Assembly (NCBI GenBank): GCA_963205165.1 | Contig: CAUJJX010000027.1 | Location: 1-38,808, forward strand | DNA from: Pseudomonadota bacterium | GTDB taxonomy: Bacteria; Pseudomonadota; Gammaproteobacteria; Burkholderiales; Ga0077523 | Direction of reading: 5' to 3' | Length of the DNA: 38,808 nucleotides | Part shown: piece by piece, positions 18,564 to 30,203 of the stretch | Numbering within the stretch: the stretch's first letter is position 1 | Layout of the letters: each line of letters starts with the position of its first letter | Position numbers and translations under genes: made by a program | Notes under the pieces: generated by a model | What the model was told of the DNA's origin: nothing | Database searches by the model: none | What the model saw: only the letters and a program-made list of their open reading frames with translations

Positions 18564-19447
18564 TTGGCTTCGGCTCCCTTCGCGTCGCCGGCGGGCGTGA
18601 GGACGGCGAGCGGTTGCTTCGCGCAGTGCAGGTCCTTGCCGACCGTGCCCGAGACCTCGAACAGGTGGAGCTGCGCGCCCTTCCATGCGAATCCGATGCG
18701 CTTCTTCGGCGCCGCGGCGGTTTCCTCGCCGGCGCTCTCGATCAGTTCGCAGGACCCCGCCTGCGGCGCGAGCGCGATCTCGTAGTTGAACTTCCCGTCG
18801 GGCAGCGTCGCCTCGCCGGCGATCGAGAAGGCCCACGTGCGGCCCTGCTCGTCGCGGTAGTCGCCCGCGATCACGATGCCGTTCACGAGCGGTCCGAGGC
18901 CTTCGTCGAACCGCACGATTTCGCGGTGGCGCTTGCGCGACAGCTGCGGATCGGCGACCGACAGCTTCGTGAAACCGCCGTCGGGATTCTTCGTGCCCCG
19001 GAACGGCACGTACGTCACGTCGGACGAGTTCACCGGACCGCTGTCGTCCGCGGCCGTGACGAGACGGAACTCGTTCGGCTTCGCCCCCGGCTCCACCTCG
19101 ACGACGCGCAGCAGGATGGCACGCGTGAAGTCGGTCCGGAGGATCGGGTAGCTGCGCTTGTCCTTGCGGATCTGGACCACGAGCGGCGGAGCCTTGCGCG
19201 CGGCGGCGATGGGCATGCGAGTCGCGCGCAATGCCTCGACATAGTCGCGGGCGACCCACAGGCCTTCGAGGTCCTTCACGAAGACGCGGTCCTTGCGGAC
19301 CGGGCGCGGTGCGACCTTCTGTGCGGGCTGCCCCTGTTGTACGGCGGGGCCGCCGGGTTGCTGAGAGAGAACCGGCGCGGACGGCAGGGCGAAGCCCAGG
19401 ACGGCGGTGGCGATGGCGGAACGGACGACGTGGCGGCGCTGAATCAT
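18560..19447 (-). CDS. Exported protein of unknown function
   Basis: MIQRRHVVRSAIATAVLGFALPSAPVLSQQ signal-like; stop overlaps start of the ABM gene (ATGA). Confidence 0.65.
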   Translation of the reverse strand: MIQRRHVVRSAIATAVLGFALPSAPVLSQQPGGPAVQQGQPAQKVAPRPVRKDRVFVKDLEGLWVARDYVEALRATRMPIAAARKAPPLVVQIRKDKRSYPILRTDFTRAILLRVVEVEPGAKPNEFRLVTAADDSGPVNSSDVTYVPFRGTKNPDGGFTKLSVADPQLSRKRHREIVRFDEGLGPLVNGIVIAGDYRDEQGRTWAFSIAGEATLPDGKFNYEIALAPQAGSCELIESAGEETAAAPKKRIGFAWKGAQLHLFEVSGTVGKDLHCAKQPLAVLTPAGDAKGAEAK

Positions 19448-19631
19448 GAGCTGGGCGTGGCTGATCGAGGTTGCGCGGCGAGGAGGCCCGTCGCCGCACG
19501 GGCGGCCGAATGATACCCGCGATCCCCGGGCCGTCGAGCCTCGATCCACGGTCTGCGGACCGGGGTCGTTTCCCGGCCCCGGGGCAGGTGGGGGTCGCAC
19601 CCGGACCGGGACGCCACTCCGCCCCCGTCGA

Positions 19632-21044
19632 TCAGCCGGCAGCCGGCGCGCGACGCGTCGAGAACCCTGCCGCCCGCTCGAACGCGTGACCGAGCTGGAG
19701 CACGCCGAAATCGTCGAGGTGCGGACCGACGATCTGGAGTCCCACCGGCAAGCCGCCGGCCGAGAACCCGGCAGGCACCGACAGCGCCGGCAGCCCCGTT
19801 GCGGAAATCCGGTAGCAGGAACGCATCCACTCGAGGTACGAACCCATCTTCCGGCCGCCGACCTCCATCGGGTACTCGACGTTCACGTCGAACGGCAGGA
19901 CCTGCGTGACCGGGCAGACGAGGAAGTCGTACTTCGTGAAGAACGCGCGCATGCGATGGAACAGCTCCGTGCGCTTGCGCTCCGCGCGGCCCACGTCGGA
20001 CCCGGAAAGCTTCTCGCCCTCCTCAACGTTCCACGCAACGGTCTGCTTCACCGACGCACGCTTGTCGCGCAGCAGTTCGCCGTAGCTCAGTTCGAAGTGC
20101 CACGCGCGCAGCGTCTCGAAGATCTCGTCGGTGTCGCGGAGGTCGGGCGTGGCCTCCTCGACGGTGCAGCCGAGGTCGCGCAGCGCGGGGAGCGCCGCGA
20201 GCAGCGTCTCGATGATCCCGGGTTCCATCGGCAGCCCGCCGAGATCGGGGCTCCACGCGATGCGGACGCCGCGGAAGTCGCGATCGAGCGACGCGCCGAA
20301 CATCGACCCGGGCTGGTGCAGGGCGATCGGCGAACGCGGATCCGGGCCGGCGATCGCGGACAGCATGAGCGCTGCGTCGGCGACGCTGCGCGCCATCGGT
20401 CCGCCGACGGCGAGCGGGAACCACGCGTTCACGCTCGGCCAGTTCGGCACACGACCGGGCGACGGACGCAGGCCGACGACGTTGCAGAAGCTCGCCGGAT
20501 TGCGCAGCGACCCGCCGAGGTCGGTGCCGTCGGCGATCGGGACCATGCCGCACGCGAGCGCGACCGCTGCGCCGCCGCTCGACCCGCCGCTCGTCCGCGA
20601 GGTGTCCCACGGATTGCGCGTCGCGCCGAACACGGGGTTGAAGGTCTGCGAGCCGGCACCGAATTCCGGCGTGTTCGTCTTGCCGACCGTGACGGCACCT
20701 GCGGCCTTCAGCCGTTCGACGACGAGCCCGTCGGCGTCGGGGACGAAGTCGGCGAAGAGCGGCGAGCCGAACGTCGTGCGGACGCCCTTCGTCGGCACGA
20801 GGTCCTTGTGCGCGACGGGCAGGCCGGCGAGCGGACCGGGATCCTCGCCGCGGGCGAAGCGCGCATCGATCGCGCGAGCGTCGACCTCGGCCTGCTCGAA
20901 GGTCTTCGTGACGATCGCGTTGACGGCGGGGTTCGTCCGTTCGATCTGTGCGACGTGCGCACGGAGCACGTCGACGGCGGAGACCTCGCGTGTGCGGATG
21001 CGGCGGGCGAGCTCGACGGCGGAGAGGAAGCAGAGTTCGGTCAT
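19632..21044 (-). CDS. Amidase (amidase-signature family)
   Basis: PVAHKDLV Lys, GGSSGGAAVALA and GTDLGGSLRNPASFCNVVGLRPSPGRVP Ser-cisSer motifs. Confidence 0.92.
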   Translation of the reverse strand: MTELCFLSAVELARRIRTREVSAVDVLRAHVAQIERTNPAVNAIVTKTFEQAEVDARAIDARFARGEDPGPLAGLPVAHKDLVPTKGVRTTFGSPLFADFVPDADGLVVERLKAAGAVTVGKTNTPEFGAGSQTFNPVFGATRNPWDTSRTSGGSSGGAAVALACGMVPIADGTDLGGSLRNPASFCNVVGLRPSPGRVPNWPSVNAWFPLAVGGPMARSVADAALMLSAIAGPDPRSPIALHQPGSMFGASLDRDFRGVRIAWSPDLGGLPMEPGIIETLLAALPALRDLGCTVEEATPDLRDTDEIFETLRAWHFELSYGELLRDKRASVKQTVAWNVEEGEKLSGSDVGRAERKRTELFHRMRAFFTKYDFLVCPVTQVLPFDVNVEYPMEVGGRKMGSYLEWMRSCYRISATGLPALSVPAGFSAGGLPVGLQIVGPHLDDFGVLQLGHAFERAAGFSTRRAPAAG

Positions 21045-21045
21045 G

Positions 21046-21402
21046 TCAGGTTCGGAAAGTGAAGTAGACGGCGCCGAGGATGCAGAGCCCGGCCCAGAGG
21101 TAGTCCCATTTCAGGGGCTGATGCATGTAGAGCAGCACGAACGGCACGAACACGGTGAGCGAGATCACTTCCTGCAGGATCTTCAGCTGCGGCAGCGTCA
21201 TCGTGCCGTAGCCCGCGCGGTTCGCCGGCACCTGCAGCATGTACTCGAAGAACGCGATGCCCCACGACACCGTGGCCGCGAAGAACCACGAGCGGTGCGA
21301 GAGATTCTTCAGGTGCGCATACCACGCGAAGGTCATGAAGACGTTCGACGCGAACAGCAGCGCGACGGTCTGGACGGACGGCGGGATGAAGGCGAGGTTC
21401 AT
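21046..21402 (-). CDS. DUF486 family small membrane protein
   Basis: MNLAFIPPSVQTVALLFASNVFMTFAWYAHLKNLSHRSWFFAATVSWGIAFFEYMLQVPANRAGYGTMTLPQLKILQEVISL. Confidence 0.88.
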   Translation of the reverse strand: MNLAFIPPSVQTVALLFASNVFMTFAWYAHLKNLSHRSWFFAATVSWGIAFFEYMLQVPANRAGYGTMTLPQLKILQEVISLTVFVPFVLLYMHQPLKWDYLWAGLCILGAVYFTFRT

Positions 21403-21414
21403 GGGCAGCGGCGT

Positions 21415-21867
21415 TCAGTGCGGCGGCGGCGCGCTGCGGGCGAGCCAGACGGACAGCAGCGGAATCACGGCCAGGATCGCGAGCTGCGCGCCGATCACGC
21501 GGCGCGTGCGGCGGATGTCGCGTGTCGTCAGCACGCGCATGCGGCCTTCCGCGATCGCGCGGTTCCAGCGCAGGTACTGCGACATCGGATACACCGTGAG
21601 CACGACGATCGCGACGTACAGCACGAGCTTGATCCAGAAGACCGGACTCGTCAGGTGGAACCACACGCCGCGGCTGAATCCGAACAGCAGCAGCACGCCG
21701 GTCACGAACACGCACGCGGCCGTCGCGAGCGTGGCGTGGTGGACGCGCGCGAGCATCGTCACGTGGCCCGGCTGGAGATGCTCGTTGCACAGCATGCACT
21801 GCGCGGCGAGCAGGCCCGCGAACGTCAGCAGCGACAGGAGGTGCAGGTAGGCGGCGACGGCTTCCAT
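21415..21867 (-). CDS. DUF2214-like four-TM membrane protein
   Basis: MEAVAAYLHLLSLLTFAGLLAAQCMLC... with hydrophobic segments and TSPVFWIKLVLYV. Confidence 0.7.
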   Translation of the reverse strand: MEAVAAYLHLLSLLTFAGLLAAQCMLCNEHLQPGHVTMLARVHHATLATAACVFVTGVLLLFGFSRGVWFHLTSPVFWIKLVLYVAIVVLTVYPMSQYLRWNRAIAEGRMRVLTTRDIRRTRRVIGAQLAILAVIPLLSVWLARSAPPPH

Positions 21868-21879
21868 CGGCCGATCATA

Positions 21880-21951
21880 CCGGCCCGACCCGCCGTCGCG
21901 ACGGGCCGGGGGCTGTTCACGTCACGGATGCCGGATGCCTGGTGTGAACAG
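21880..21951. repeat. Two consecutive intergenic inverted repeats
   Basis: CCGGCCCG(21880-21887)/CGGGCCGG(21902-21909), and CTGTTCAC(21913-21920)/GTGAACAG(21944-21951). Confidence 0.7.
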
Positions 21952-21964
21952 GTCCCGGCAGGTG

Positions 21965-23428
21965 TCAGGAACTCCCGCCGAGCAGCGCGCGCGGCGTGCG
22001 GTACGGGCCCGGCGCCATGATCGCGTCGCGGATGGTCGCGAGCGGCCCGTCGCCCACTTCCAGCTTGCCGCCGAGCGCACGCAGTCCGAGCTGGCGATAC
22101 AGGCCGGACAGGTCGGGAAAGCCCTTCGCGTCGATCTGCGCGGCAAGGAGTGTCGTGAAGACGTTCGTGCCGGAGAGTTGGTCGAACCGCGCGAAGACGT
22201 CGCGCGCCCGCCACTCCGGATCCGGATCGAGGCAGCAGCGGCCGAAGGCTTCGAGCACCGTGTCGAGCGACTGCTTCCCGTCGGACAGGCGACGCAGTTC
22301 GACATCCGCGGCGAGCAGGATCGCCGTGCCCTGCCAGTAGACGCGCATGTAGCCGCCCTTCGTCTGCATCAGCGCCGTCGCCTCGGCGAGCGTGGCTTCT
22401 TTCGGTTCCCCTTTCCGCCCGCGCTGGAACCCGGCGTGGATCCGCTGCCAGGCGTCCTCGGCGGTGATGGCACCGCTGCGGACGCGGCTCACGTTCTGGT
22501 AATACGTCGCGAGCCCTTCCGAGAGCCACGAGTCGCGATAGTCGATCGTCGGGAGCAGCAGGTGCGACAGTTCGTGCGGCGCCGTCCAGTCCTCGACGTA
22601 CTCGCTGACGGGGCGGCGCTGGTTCACGTAGAAGTGCGACGCGGCCTGTCCGCCGCGGAGCACGTACGCCCACGGCGTGGGCTCCTGAGCGCGTGCCCCC
22701 GGCAGGACCAGCACCTGCGGACTCGGTACCGGAAAGCGTCCGTAGATCGCCGCGATCGATTGCGCGGCGTCTTCGATCCAGCGGCGCATGCCCTCGACGT
22801 CGGCGGGCGGACTGCCGTCGAGCACGGACAGCCGCAGGCGCGCACCGGGAACCTCCACCGGCATTTCGGTGAAGCGTCCGAAGGCCGCGGCGGACGGTCG
22901 GTCGAACGCGCCCCGACCCACGCGATACGTCGGGATCGCTGCGCCGGCCACGGGTCGCCACGGCACCGACACGCCGATGCCCGCGGGCAGCCGGAACGCG
23001 ATCTCGATGTCCTCGTCCGGCGTGAGCTGCGCAGGCCGCCAGAACCACAGACCCACTTCGGTGAACAGGTCGCGGCCGACGCGGCGCGTGCTGTTGCCGG
23101 AGTGGTCGTGCTTCATCCGCGCGCCGGCCATGTTCACGGCGTAGTCGATGCAGCCGTTCTCGGGCAGGCCCTTCAGCGACAGCTCGGCGCCGTTCGGTGC
23201 AAGCCGGCGCGGTGATCCCTGGACGATCTTGCCTTCGACGAACACGGCCTGTGCGTCGAGCGATTCGACGACGAGCGCAGCCGGCGGTGCACCGGCGAAG
23301 CAGGCTTCGACCCGCATGGCCGAGAGTGCCTCGTCGATCGACACGGTGTACCGGTGCACGCGCTCGTCCGCGTGGGCGGCAGGCAGCAGGCAGGCCGCGA
23401 GGACGGCGGCGAAGGCGGGCTTTCTCAC
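21965..23428 (-). CDS. Exported gluzincin-like (M1/M61-related) metallopeptidase
   Basis: Signal peptide; HELSHLLLPTIDYRDSWLSEGLATYYQNV = HExxH plus downstream Glu. Confidence 0.75.
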   Translation of the reverse strand: MRKPAFAAVLAACLLPAAHADERVHRYTVSIDEALSAMRVEACFAGAPPAALVVESLDAQAVFVEGKIVQGSPRRLAPNGAELSLKGLPENGCIDYAVNMAGARMKHDHSGNSTRRVGRDLFTEVGLWFWRPAQLTPDEDIEIAFRLPAGIGVSVPWRPVAGAAIPTYRVGRGAFDRPSAAAFGRFTEMPVEVPGARLRLSVLDGSPPADVEGMRRWIEDAAQSIAAIYGRFPVPSPQVLVLPGARAQEPTPWAYVLRGGQAASHFYVNQRRPVSEYVEDWTAPHELSHLLLPTIDYRDSWLSEGLATYYQNVSRVRSGAITAEDAWQRIHAGFQRGRKGEPKEATLAEATALMQTKGGYMRVYWQGTAILLAADVELRRLSDGKQSLDTVLEAFGRCCLDPDPEWRARDVFARFDQLSGTNVFTTLLAAQIDAKGFPDLSGLYRQLGLRALGGKLEVGDGPLATIRDAIMAPGPYRTPRALLGGSS

Positions 23429-23489
23429 GAGTTCACTCCCGGAAAGACAGGGCGACGGGGCGTCTGGAGCCGACGGCCCCGCGACAAGA

Positions 23490-24155
23490 TCATCGCGGCT
23501 GTAGATAGCGGGCGTCGTCGAAGGTTCCGATCCAGGCCGGACGATAGACGACCATCAGCGTGACGAGCATCCCGGTGAGCGTCGCCTCGGCGAACGACAG
23601 GAGGAAACAGTAGGGCAGGAACTCCGTCGCGAGCATGACCTCGACCGGTGTCCCGAAGACGGCGCGCAGGCCCGTCGCCGCGACGCTCGCGGATTCCATC
23701 GCGACGGCGGCGCCGAAGAACGCGGGCACGAAGATGTAGACGAAGATGTTCCGCGGCAGCATCCGGTCGGAGAGCCGGAACACGCCGTGGCTCACGAACG
23801 CCGGCAGCACCGCGAGCACGAGGACGTTCGCGGACAGCGCGTGCAGGTCGGCGCGACCGAGCGCGACGAGTCCGGACATCACGAGCGCCATGCCGGCGAT
23901 CGCGAGCTGCGGCCCGAACATCAGCGTGACGATCGTCGCGCCGAGCAGGTGGAAATCGAAGCCCGCGAGTGCCACGGGCCGGATCGTCCACAGCACGAGC
24001 AGCGCGACGCAGCTGCCCAGCCAGACGTGACTGAACGCGCCGTCGACGAGCCGCTTCCAAGGCGCGGTCCGCAGTATCCAGATGCCGATGGCCAGCATCG
24101 CGACGTTCGCCGCGAGGTACCACGCGGCGGGCAGGAGGGCGGCGGAGAGATTCAT
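23490..24155 (-). CDS. CbiM-like (energy-coupling factor permease-type) membrane protein
   Basis: MNLSAALLPAAWYLAANVAMLAIGIWIL...FSHVWLGSCVALLVLWTIRPVALAGFDFHLLGATIVTLMFGPQLAI...; CbiM-like topology. Confidence 0.7.
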   Translation of the reverse strand: MNLSAALLPAAWYLAANVAMLAIGIWILRTAPWKRLVDGAFSHVWLGSCVALLVLWTIRPVALAGFDFHLLGATIVTLMFGPQLAIAGMALVMSGLVALGRADLHALSANVLVLAVLPAFVSHGVFRLSDRMLPRNIFVYIFVPAFFGAAVAMESASVAATGLRAVFGTPVEVMLATEFLPYCFLLSFAEATLTGMLVTLMVVYRPAWIGTFDDARYLQPR

Positions 24156-24197
24156 CGGCGTGTGGCTGTCGGGCGGTGGCGCGATGACGGCGCGTCG

Positions 24198-24234
24198 ACG
24201 TCCGGTCGAGAGTGATGCCATGTCGACCGGACGT
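24198..24234. repeat. Perfect 12-bp inverted repeat between metH and the CbiM-like gene
   Basis: ACGTCCGGTCGA (24198-24209) -13 nt- TCGACCGGACGT (24223-24234). Confidence 0.85.
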
Positions 24235-24246
24235 TCATCCGGAGGT

Positions 24247-27945
<3,699 letters not shown>

Positions 27946-28064
27946 GATGGTGGCCCCTGAAAGTGAAAAACCCGGACGCTGGAAACAAGGCGGCCGGGCT
28001 TCGGACGCGCTTTAGCGGAATTTGTAACGCGCCCGCAAGCTGCAGCTCAAATCGGCGCTTTCGG
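27946..28064 (-). promoter_or_regulatory. metH leader with potential alternative RNA stems
   Basis: Minus strand GCGGGCGCG can pair with either of two GCGTCCG copies; CCCGG...CCGGGTTTTT just before the start codon. Confidence 0.4.
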
Positions 28065-28070
28065 GTTCGA

Positions 28071-28099
28071 ACTTAACGGCGCCGGGCGACCGGTGTCAA
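28071..28099 (-). promoter_or_regulatory. Candidate sigma70 promoter of metH
   Basis: Minus strand TTGACA-N17-TTAAGT (28099-28094 and 28076-28071). Confidence 0.65.
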
Positions 28100-28159
28100 C
28101 CCGCGGCCGGGAATGGAAACGACGGTGGAAATCACCGCCGGCGCACCGGGGATCCGGAC

Positions 28160-29656
28160 CTACGCGTCCGCCGCCCGCCGGTACCGCAGCGCCTCGGCCA
28201 TGTGCGCGGCGGCGATGGATTCCTGGCCGGCGAGATCCGCGATGGTCCGGGCAACCTTGCGCAGTCGATGGAACGCCCGCGCCGACAGCCCGAACCGCGC
28301 GACGGCCTGCCGCAGCATCGCCTCGCCCCGCTCGTCCGGGAGGCAGTGGTCCTCGACACCCTGCGCGCCGAGCCGCGCGTTCGGCACGCCCTGCCGGTCG
28401 ATCTGGCGGGTGCGGGCGGCCGTGACGCGGGCCCGGATCGCGTCGCTGCGTTCGCCGGCACTCCGCGTGGTGAGTTCGTCCTCGGAGAGCGACGACACCT
28501 CGAACTGGAGATCGATGCGATCGAGCAGCGGACCGGAGATCCGGCCGCGGTACCGCGCGACCTGGTCGGGCGTGCAGCGGCAGCGCGCGCTCGGATGTCC
28601 GAGATAGCCGCACGGACACGGATTCATCGCGGCGACGAGCTGGAACACGGCCGGGAACTCCGCCTGCCGGGCCGCGCGCGACACGCTGATCTTTCCGGAT
28701 TCGAGCGGCTCGCGGAGCACTTCGAGCACGTGACGATCGAACTCGGGCAGCTCGTCGAGGAACAGCACGCCGTGCATCGCCATCGAGATCTCGCCCGGCC
28801 GCGGATTGCTCCCGCCGCCGACGAGCGCGACGGCCGACGCCGTGTGATGCGGCGCGCGGTAGGGGCGACGCTTCCACTGGGCGATGTCGAACCCGGACGT
28901 CCCGAGCGACTGGACGGCCGCGGAGGCCAGCGCCTCGGTCTCGGTCATGGGCGGAAGGATCCCGGGGAAGCGCTCGGCCAGCATGCTCTTGCCGGTCCCG
29001 GGCGGCCCGCTCATCAGGACGCTGTGGCCGCCGGCCGCGGCGATCTCGAGTGCGCGGCGGGCGCCGGCCTGCCCCTTCACCTCGGACATGTCGGGCCAGA
29101 CGACCTCGGCCCCTTCGAGGGCCTGCGTCCAGCGCGGCAGCGGCGTGTCGCCGGCGAGATGGGCGCAGACCTCCAGGAGATTCCGGGCACCGTGGACGAC
29201 CGCGGCACCGACGAGGGCCGCTTCGCGGGCGCTGTCGGCGGGGAGCACGAAGGCGCGTCCGTCGGCGTGGGCGCGATACGTCATCGCGAGGGCACCGCGT
29301 ACCGGACGGAGTTCCCCAGTGAGTGCCAGCTCACCGGCGAACTCGTACTGGTCCAGCGATTCGGTCTTCAGCTGGTTCGAGGCGACCAGGACGCCGAGGG
29401 CGATGGCGAGGTCGAAGCGGCCGCTTTCCTTGGGCAGGTCGGCGGGCGCGAGATTGACGGTGACGCGGCGGGCCGGGAATTCGAAACGGCAGTTCTGGAT
29501 GGCGCTGCGGACGCGGTCCCGGGCCTCCTTCACCTCGGCCTCGGGGAGCCCGACGATCTGGAACGACGGCAGCCCGTTCGCGAGATGGACTTCGACGATG
29601 ACCTCCGGCGCGTCCATGCCGGCGAGGGCACGGCTGCGGAGGACGGCGAGGCTCAC
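28160..29656 (-). CDS. comM: YifB/ComM family Mg chelatase-like AAA ATPase
   Basis: MSLAVLRSRALAGMDAPEVIVEVHLANGLPSFQIVGLPEAEVKEARDRVRSA; GPPGTGKSMLAERFPGILP; FLDELPEF. Confidence 0.95.
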   Translation of the reverse strand: MSLAVLRSRALAGMDAPEVIVEVHLANGLPSFQIVGLPEAEVKEARDRVRSAIQNCRFEFPARRVTVNLAPADLPKESGRFDLAIALGVLVASNQLKTESLDQYEFAGELALTGELRPVRGALAMTYRAHADGRAFVLPADSAREAALVGAAVVHGARNLLEVCAHLAGDTPLPRWTQALEGAEVVWPDMSEVKGQAGARRALEIAAAGGHSVLMSGPPGTGKSMLAERFPGILPPMTETEALASAAVQSLGTSGFDIAQWKRRPYRAPHHTASAVALVGGGSNPRPGEISMAMHGVLFLDELPEFDRHVLEVLREPLESGKISVSRAARQAEFPAVFQLVAAMNPCPCGYLGHPSARCRCTPDQVARYRGRISGPLLDRIDLQFEVSSLSEDELTTRSAGERSDAIRARVTAARTRQIDRQGVPNARLGAQGVEDHCLPDERGEAMLRQAVARFGLSARAFHRLRKVARTIADLAGQESIAAAHMAEALRYRRAADA

Positions 29657-29685
29657 GGCGGATCGGTCCGGGGCCGGCGTTCGGA

Positions 29686-29931
29686 TCAGTCGGGCGTGGC
29701 GCCGCGCGATTCGAGTTCGGCGACGCGGTGCTCCAGCGCTTCGAGCGCCTCGCGGGTCCGGGCAAGCACCCGCGCCTGGGCATCGAATTCGTCGCGGGTC
29801 ACGAGATCCATCTTCGCGAGCGCGTGGGACAGCAGCGCCTTCGAATTGCGTTCGATGTCACCGAGCGGGGACTGCGCAGCCAGGTCCTTGAAGCGTCTGG
29901 CGAAATCGTCGAGGGGAGAACGCGCCGACAT
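29686..29931 (-). CDS. ubiK: Ubiquinone biosynthesis accessory factor UbiK (BMFP/YqiC)
   Basis: 81-aa protein ending LVTRDEFDAQARVLARTREALEALEHRVAELE, the BMFP coiled-coil signature; internal ATG 29931. Confidence 0.88.
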   Translation of the reverse strand: MSARSPLDDFARRFKDLAAQSPLGDIERNSKALLSHALAKMDLVTRDEFDAQARVLARTREALEALEHRVAELESRGATPD

Positions 29932-30001
29932 GGAAGGCTCCGGGGATGGCGGGGAGCCCGGAGTGTAGCAAAGGCCTCCGGGGCGCCCGTCGCGGTGCGC
30001 T

Positions 30002-30063
30002 TGCTCCACGGCGGTGCACGGCGACTGCCGGAGTGCACCGGCACGGTGCACAAAAATGGTGCG
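30002..30063 (+). promoter_or_regulatory. NtrC-type enhancer cluster upstream of the torF-like/glnK/amtB operon
   Basis: TGCACC-ggcac-GGTGCA (30034-30050) perfect dyad; TGCTCC-acggc-GGTGCA (30002-30018); TGCACA-aaaat-GGTGCG (30047-30063). Confidence 0.75.
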
Positions 30064-30113
30064 GCGCCGCGCTCAAAACTCGTAACCAACTGATATACAA
30101 ACCTATTTTGCGG

Positions 30114-30128
30114 TGGCACAGCCGTTGC
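30114..30128 (+). promoter_or_regulatory. Sigma54 promoter
   Basis: TGGCACAGCCGTTGC, consensus TGGCAC-N5-TTGC with GG-N10-GC spacing. Confidence 0.88.
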
Positions 30129-30203
30129 CATTACTGCCTCGTCCGGTCGCGGCCACAAGCCGAGCCATCCGACTCATCCATCCGACCCACGAGGAATTTC
30201 ATC

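Noticed and set aside
27946-28064. Known SAH or cobalamin riboswitch upstream of metH
   Set aside because: I did not find the SAH riboswitch core or a B12-box by eye, so only an unclassified leader is reported; an Rfam search would be decisive.
28117-28140. CGGTGG-aaat-CACCGCC hairpin after comM as terminator
   Set aside because: Short, imperfect stem without a T tract; insufficient support.
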